64,000 nt of DNA from Streptomyces qinglanensis. GTDB lineage: Bacteria > Actinomycetota > Actinomycetes > Streptomycetales > Streptomycetaceae. The notes under the pieces were generated by a model. It was not told the DNA's origin, made no database searches, and saw only the letters and a list, made by a program, of their open reading frames with translations. Position numbers and translations under genes: made by a program. The stretch spans positions 1 to 64,000 of the forward strand of contig NZ_FOGO01000008.1 in NCBI RefSeq assembly GCF_900111245.1, read 5' to 3'. Positions within the stretch are counted from its first letter, which is position 1; each line of letters starts with the position of its first letter. Shown piece by piece: positions 59,781 through 64,000 of this stretch.

Positions 59781-59796
59781 GTGACAGAGCTGTCAC
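59781..59796. promoter_or_regulatory. Second palindrome upstream of the DUF559-like gene
   Basis: GTGACAG-AG-CTGTCAC, perfect 7-bp arms with a two-base centre, 41 bases from the DUF559-like start and in the promoter zone. Confidence 0.5.
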
Positions 59797-59882
59797 CGAA
59801 CCCGGACAACCTCGTACTAAAGCACGGCAGTTCGAGTGCCGATAGGGCGCGGCGCAGCGCGCCGGACCGGGGCCCTACGGAG

Positions 59883-60119
59883 TCAGCTCTTCTTCCCGCG
59901 CTTGTCGCCCAGCGTCACCAGACCGGCGATCACCAGGAAGAGCACGAGGGGCGCCGCGACGTACAGGCCCAGGGTGTCGAGGACGCTCAGGCCGGAGCCC
60001 GGCTGGTCGCCGTCGTCGCGGGTGAGCGCGAAGGCGGGGGACGACAGCAGCGGCAGCAGTGCCGCGCCGACGGTGACCGTGCCTGCGCGCAGTGCGTTCT
60101 TCTTGACCTTGTCGCTCAC
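59883..60119 (-). CDS. Small exported membrane protein
   Basis: A 78-residue protein, GTG start (MSDKVKKNALRAG). Residues 1-32 look like a signal peptide with an Ala-x-Ala site (SSPAFALT). A short Asp/Gly linker follows. A membrane span (TLGLYVAAPLVLFLVIAGLVTLG) precedes a basic tail. So it is probably exported and anchored by its C-terminus. No ribosome-binding site is apparent; a TATCTT element ends six bases before the start. Confidence 0.7.
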   Translation of the reverse strand: MSDKVKKNALRAGTVTVGAALLPLLSSPAFALTRDDGDQPGSGLSVLDTLGLYVAAPLVLFLVIAGLVTLGDKRGKKS

Positions 60120-60494
60120 ACAGTCAAGATATCGGACGGGTGAACGGGTCGCGCGCCGGGGTGCCTCTGCGGGCAGCCATCCTGTTCGGGGCCATGTTGC
60201 GGAGGCGTTCGAAGAGGGCACGTTCGCGGCGCGGGCACCCCGTTTGCGGCGCACGCATCTCCGGGCGCACGCCGGAGCGCGGCACAGCGCTCGGCGCGCG
60301 GCGGTCGTGGGGGCGACGGCTGTCCGACGCACAGCGCTCCAGCGCGGCACGGCCGGTGCACGGCGGAGCGGCAGCGGGCGGCGGCGCCCAGGGCCGCGAG
60401 CACGGAGACGACCGCCTCCCGGGCAGCCGGACCCGGCGGTCCGGCGCGCTCCGGCAGGAGAGCGGGACTCCGTGCGCCGCGGCGGGCCGCGCGA
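60120..60494. other. Intergenic region
   Basis: 375 very GC-rich bases between the small membrane gene and the CICGC peptide gene. Only Arg/Ala/Gly-type shadow frames; nothing supported beyond the candidate -10 (60126-60131) of the left-hand gene. Confidence 0.4.
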
Positions 60495-60776
60495 TCAGAT
60501 CTCCGCGGGCTCCGTGCCGAATCCGACCCCTGCGGGTTCGCTGGTCAGCGGCGCCTCCGCGAGCGGGGGCTCGCTGGTCAGCGGGGCGACGTCGGCGAGC
60601 GGGGGCTCACTGGTGAGCGGAGCGTCCGCGCAGCCGCAGATGCACGAGCCGTCGAGTCCGGAGTCGGGGTCGGACACACCGGACAGGTCTACCGGCTCGT
60701 GCCCTCGTTTGGAGAGTGCGCGCTGTTGGGGCAGCGGAGTCAGGGCGGAGATCAGGAGTTCAGCGGACGCGGCCAC
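60495..60776 (-). CDS. Small acidic protein with CICGC motif and APLTSEP repeats, unknown function
   Basis: A 93-residue protein. The GTG start has a textbook ribosome-binding site (CGGAGG, six bases away), which with about 84% G/C at codon third positions supports a real gene. Residues 1-43 form a leader-like region, Leu-rich then polar (EPVDLSGVSDPDSGLDG). Cys45-Ile-Cys47-Gly-Cys49 is the only cysteine cluster. The rest consists of three APLTSEP units (residues 52-82) and an acidic end. No signal peptide. I recognise no family. It could be a ribosomally made peptide precursor or a metal-binding protein; no modifying enzyme is encoded within the window. Confidence 0.6.
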   Translation of the reverse strand: MAASAELLISALTPLPQQRALSKRGHEPVDLSGVSDPDSGLDGSCICGCADAPLTSEPPLADVAPLTSEPPLAEAPLTSEPAGVGFGTEPAEI

Positions 60777-61219
60777 CGGGGGCCTCCGTTCGTTGACGAA
60801 TGGATGGTCAGGACTCGCCCTACCCAGTAGACGGGCGCGCAGACGTGTCCGAAGAGGAAACGTGTCCCAGCTCACGCGCGTTCCCGCGGCGAATCGGCGA
60901 CAACGCCCCGCCGAGAAAGAAGATTCGACGGACAAACCGGGCACCCCTGCGAGGATTTGCGGCCCTGACCGCGGCAGCGGTGCCCGGCCCGCCCGGTGCG
61001 GTGACCGGGGACGCAGCCGGTGCCGGGCAGGCCGGCGGGCCGTAGAATCCGTCGGCACACGGTTTGTGGCACATCTGTGGCCTCCCGAGGTACGCGCGGT
61101 GCGGCGCTCGCCTCTATGGTGCTGGCGGAGGCTGCAGCGGTACCCAGGGCAGGCGCGCGCGTGCGCCGGGCCCGTGCCCGCTCGGCGGAGGGGTTCCGGT
61201 CGGACATCGGGAGGAAGCG
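60777..61219. other. Divergent intergenic region before the GH84 gene
   Basis: 443 bases between the CICGC peptide gene and the N-acetylglucosaminidase. A TAGAAT at 61043-61048 is a good -10 candidate for the rightward gene; its -35 is poor. No DasR-type operator was seen. Confidence 0.4.
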
Positions 61220-64000
61220 GTGGGGACAGCGCGCGGCCAGGGCGGCCCGAGGGTCTCCGGGGCCGGCGCGGGCACCGTCCCGCGCCAGGGGGCACCGGGC
61301 GGCAGGGCCAGGATGAGCGCCGCCGCGCTCGCCGCGGCGGTCGTCTCCGGCCTGCTCACCGGCGCACCCGCCGCACAGGCGGCCGCCCCGGCCGCACCGG
61401 ACGGCCCGGCCGCCGGGAGCCGGGACGACGAGAGCACCCGGGACGGCCTGCCCCCGGTCTGGCCGCGCCCGCAGAAGATCCGCGCCCAGGGCGGATTCGT
61501 CCCCGTCTCCGCAGCGGCCACGCTGATCGCCGACGAGGACGCGGACCCGCACGCCCTGCGCACCGTCCGCGCAACACTGCACGCGGCCGGGGTGCGCACA
61601 CTGCACGAGCGGCAGGCGGGCAGCGGCGACCGCTCCGCCGCCTCCGACGGCCTCGTCGTACGGATGGGCACCGAGTCGGCCGGCGCCGCGCTGCGCGCGC
61701 TGCGCGCCCCCGCCCGCGACGACCTGCCCGCGGGCGGCTACCGGCTGGCCGCGGGGCGCGCCGACGGGCACGACACCGTGGCGCTGGAGGGAACGGACGG
61801 CGCGGGGCTCTTCCACGCCGCGCAGACGCTCCGGCAGCTCGCCACCGAGCAGGGCGGCCGGCACGGCTTTCCCGGCGTCTCCGTACGCGACTGGCCGACC
61901 GCCTCGGTGCGCGGCACGACAGAGGGCTTCTACGGCCAGCCCTGGACGCAGCAGGAGCGGCTGTCGCAACTGGACTTCATGGGCCGCACCAAACAGAACC
62001 GCTACCTGTACGCGCCGGGGGACGACCCCTTCCGCCAGGCGCCGCGCTGGCGCGACCCGTATCCGGCGGCGCAGCGCGCCGACTTCCGCGAGCTGGCCGA
62101 CCGCGCCGAGCGCAACCACGTCACCCTCGGCTGGGCGGTCTCGCCCGGCCAGGGGCTGTGCTTCTCCTCGCCCGAGGACCGCAAGGCGCTGCTGCGCAAG
62201 CTGGACGCCATGCGCGCACTGGGCGTGGGCGCCTTCCAACTGCGCTTCGAGGACGTGAGCTACACCGAGTGGCACTGCGACCAGGACGCCGACACCTACG
62301 GCTCCGGCCCCGCAGCCGCGGCCCGCGCCCAGGCCGAGCTGGCCAACGCCGTGGCCGACCACCTGGCCACCCGCCACCCGGACGCCGCACCGCTGTCCGT
62401 GGTGCCGACGGAGTTCTACCAGAAGGGCCGCACCGCCTACCGGGCCGCGCTCGCCGGGAAGCTCGACGACCGTGTGGAGATCGGCTGGAGCGGGGTGGGG
62501 GTGGTGCCGCGCACCATCAGCGGCGCCGAACTCGCCCGCGCACGCAGCGCCTTCCCGCGGCACCGCCTGGTGACGATGGACAACTACCCGGTCAACGACT
62601 TCGCCTCGGACCGGATCTTCCTGGGGCCCTACCGGGGCCGCGAACCGGCCGTCGCCTCCGGTTCGGCGGCGCTGCTGACCAACGCCATGAAGCAGCCGCG
62701 CGCCTCCCGCATCCCGCTGTTCACGGCCGCCGACTACGCCTGGAACCCGCGCGGCTACCGGCCCAAGGAGTCCTGGCGGGCCGCGGTGGACGACCTGGCG
62801 GGCGGCCGCGGCAGCTCCGCCGACGCCCGCGCCGCCGTGCACGCGCTGGCGGGCAACGACGCCTCCTCGATGCTCGGCAGCGACGAGTCCGCCTATGTGC
62901 GCCCGCTGCTGGAGAACTTCTGGCGGGAGTACGGGAACGGGCCGGGCTCCGGGCTGGACCGGGCCGCCGAAGAGCTGCGCGACGCCTTCACGACCATGCG
63001 CACGGCGCCCTCGAAGGTGCCCGAGGGGCTCGGCCGGGAGGTGAAGCCGTGGCTCACGCAGCTCTCGCGGCTCGGCGCGGCCGGCGAGCGGGCGGTCGAC
63101 ATGCTGGTCGCACAGCTCGGCGGCGACGGATCCGCGGCCTGGAAGGCGCAGTTGGAGGTGCGGCGGCTGCGCGCCGAGAGCCGCGGGAGCAAGGTCACGG
63201 TCGGCAAGGGGGTGCTCGCGGACTTCACCGACAAGGCGCTGAAGCTGTCCGAGAGCTGGAGCGGCGGCCGGCCCGGGGCGAAGGGGAAGTCCGGCTCCGG
63301 AGGGACCGGCAAGGGCGGCGACAGCGGCACGGGCGCCGACGGCCCGCGGCCCGCGGTGAGCGGCAGCCCGGAGGGCGCTCCCGGCCACCCGCTCTCGGCC
63401 GCCGCCGACGGCGATCCGAGCACGTCCTACCGCGCTGCGGTGCCCCCGGCAGCGGCCACCTTCACACCCGAGCAGCCGCCCATGCTCGTGCCCCCGGCCA
63501 CCGCGGCCGAACCCGACGCCGACGAGGGCGACGGCGGCAGCCGCCCGGCGCGGGACGCGCTGACGATGCGGCTGCCCGAGCCCCGTCCGCTGCGCGCCGT
63601 CACGGTGCTGACCGGCCCGGACTCCGGCACCCGGGGCACGGTCGAGGCGCACGTCCCCGGCAAGGGCTGGCAGCGGCTGGGGGCGCTCTCCCGGACCGGC
63701 TGGACCCACCTGGCCACCGGGGGGCACGACGGACGGGCCGACGCGGTACGGCTGGTGTGGAGCCAGGACGCGAAACCCCCGGTCGTCCACGAGATCACCC
63801 CCTGGTACGCCGACACCCCCGAAGCCTCCCTGTCGCTGCCGCGCACCACCGTGGACGCCGCGATCGGCGGCGGCACCACCCGCGTCACGGCGCGGCTGAC
63901 CGGTAACCGACCCACCGACGTGCGGGACAAGGTCACCGTGCACGCCCCCGAGGGCTTCACCGTGCGCACCCCGTCGCGCACCACCGTGCGGCGGGGCGGC
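61220..64000 (+). CDS. Secreted GH84-type beta-N-acetylglucosaminidase (3' end beyond window)
   Basis: At least 927 residues, with no stop before the window end. The GTG at 61220 has GGGAGGAAG five bases upstream; an in-frame ATG at 61313 is an alternative start. An Arg-containing region and hydrophobic core (ALAAAVVSGLLTGAPAAQA) form a long signal peptide. The N-terminal GH20b-like domain (GLPPVWPRPQKI) is followed by the GH84 catalytic domain: VRGTTEGFYGQPWT, RYLYAPGDDP, GWAVSPGQGL, and LLTNAMKQPRASRIPLFTAADYAWNP. The usual Asp-Asp catalytic pair reads Glu344-Asp345 (LRFEDVSY). A linker and F5/8-type sugar-binding region follow. Likely acts on extracellular GlcNAc glycans. Confidence 0.88.
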   Translation, partial: MGTARGQGGPRVSGAGAGTVPRQGAPGGRARMSAAALAAAVVSGLLTGAPAAQAAAPAAPDGPAAGSRDDESTRDGLPPVWPRPQKIRAQGGFVPVSAAATLIADEDADPHALRTVRATLHAAGVRTLHERQAGSGDRSAASDGLVVRMGTESAGAALRALRAPARDDLPAGGYRLAAGRADGHDTVALEGTDGAGLFHAAQTLRQLATEQGGRHGFPGVSVRDWPTASVRGTTEGFYGQPWTQQERLSQLDFMGRTKQNRYLYAPGDDPFRQAPRWRDPYPAAQRADFRELADRAERNHVTLGWAVSPGQGLCFSSPEDRKALLRKLDAMRALGVGAFQLRFEDVSYTEWHCDQDADTYGSGPAAAARAQAELANAVADHLATRHPDAAPLSVVPTEFYQKGRTAYRAALAGKLDDRVEIGWSGVGVVPRTISGAELARARSAFPRHRLVTMDNYPVNDFASDRIFLGPYRGREPAVASGSAALLTNAMKQPRASRIPLFTAADYAWNPRGYRPKESWRAAVDDLAGGRGSSADARAAVHALAGNDASSMLGSDESAYVRPLLENFWREYGNGPGSGLDRAAEELRDAFTTMRTAPSKVPEGLGREVKPWLTQLSRLGAAGERAVDMLVAQLGGDGSAAWKAQLEVRRLRAESRGSKVTVGKGVLADFTDKALKLSESWSGGRPGAKGKSGSGGTGKGGDSGTGADGPRPAVSGSPEGAPGHPLSAAADGDPSTSYRAAVPPAAATFTPEQPPMLVPPATAAEPDADEGDGGSRPARDALTMRLPEPRPLRAVTVLTGPDSGTRGTVEAHVPGKGWQRLGALSRTGWTHLATGGHDGRADAVRLVWSQDAKPPVVHEITPWYADTPEASLSLPRTTVDAAIGGGTTRVTARLTGNRPTDVRDKVTVHAPEGFTVRTPSRTTVRRGG

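Noticed and set aside
60777..61219. DasR operator before the N-acetylglucosaminidase gene
   Set aside because: No sequence resembling the TGGTCTAGACCA-type site was found.
59836..63906. A 1356-codon plus-strand frame through the GH84 region
   Set aside because: Out of frame with the GH84 gene; the product is Arg/Ala/Gly-rich. The frame from 61220 contains all GH84 motifs.

Overview
This window is from the chromosome of a high-GC actinomycete, almost certainly Streptomyces or a very close relative. Codon third positions are nearly all G or C, GTG starts are common, and the gene order matches the conserved Streptomyces core: obg-rpmA-rplU-rne, the radical SAM pair, rodA-mrdA-mreD-mreC-mreB, ndk, folC-valS, clpX-clpP2-clpP1-tig, tRNA-Pro and tRNA-Gly, nei2-rpiB, sodF, pepN. 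I see no insertion sequence, prophage, integrase or CRISPR array.

Layout. (1) 1-3.0 kb: the end of a CDP-glycerol-type glycerophosphotransferase and a secreted phospholipase D-like protein with an in-frame TTA (bldA) codon. (2) 3.2-13.4 kb, minus strand: Obg, L27, L21, a very large RNase E/G with long repetitive tails, and a two-gene radical SAM module. (3) 13.6-20.1 kb, minus: the cell-wall elongation and sporulation-wall cluster rodA, mrdA (PBP2), mreD, mreC, mreB. (4) 20.4-26.1 kb, minus: ndk, a DUF4233 membrane protein, folC, valS. (5) 26.2-28.4 kb, plus: a tandem pair of membrane proteins with Gly/Pro/Gln/Tyr-rich N-terminal tails and nearly identical leaders. (6) 28.8-33.4 kb, minus: clpX, clpP2, clpP1, tig and tRNA-Pro, forming a proteostasis block with a candidate ClgR site. 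(7) 33.5-46.0 kb: tRNA-Gly, a small membrane protein, an acyltransferase, a SpoIIE-type phosphatase, an Eis-like acetyltransferase, Nei2, RpiB, two APC permeases flanking bioY, sodF with a clear nickel (Nur) operator, and a mycothiol-nitroreductase-like protein. (8) 46.2-53.5 kb: two paralogous M1 aminopeptidases (PepN), facing each other across a divergent LysR regulator and small neutral protease (snapalysin) pair. (9) 53.7-60.1 kb: a secreted metallophosphoesterase, a LysR/EamA divergent pair, an R61-like DD-peptidase, a DUF559-like nuclease-fold protein and a small membrane protein. (10) 60.5-64.0 kb: a 93-residue Cys-motif peptide gene and the start of a secreted GH84-type N-acetylglucosaminidase that runs off the window.

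Functionally the window is mostly housekeeping: translation (L21, L27, ValRS, tRNAs, trigger factor), RNA decay (RNase E), protein turnover (ClpXP1P2, PepN), the cell-wall machine (RodA/PBP2/Mre) and metal-responsive oxidative defence (SodF). The more open biology is in the regulatory DNA (several apparently leaderless genes, palindromes and tandem repeats) and in a few unassigned proteins: the tandem QP-rich membrane pair, the CICGC peptide, and the GH84 protein with a changed catalytic acid pair. No complete novel multi-gene system is evident.
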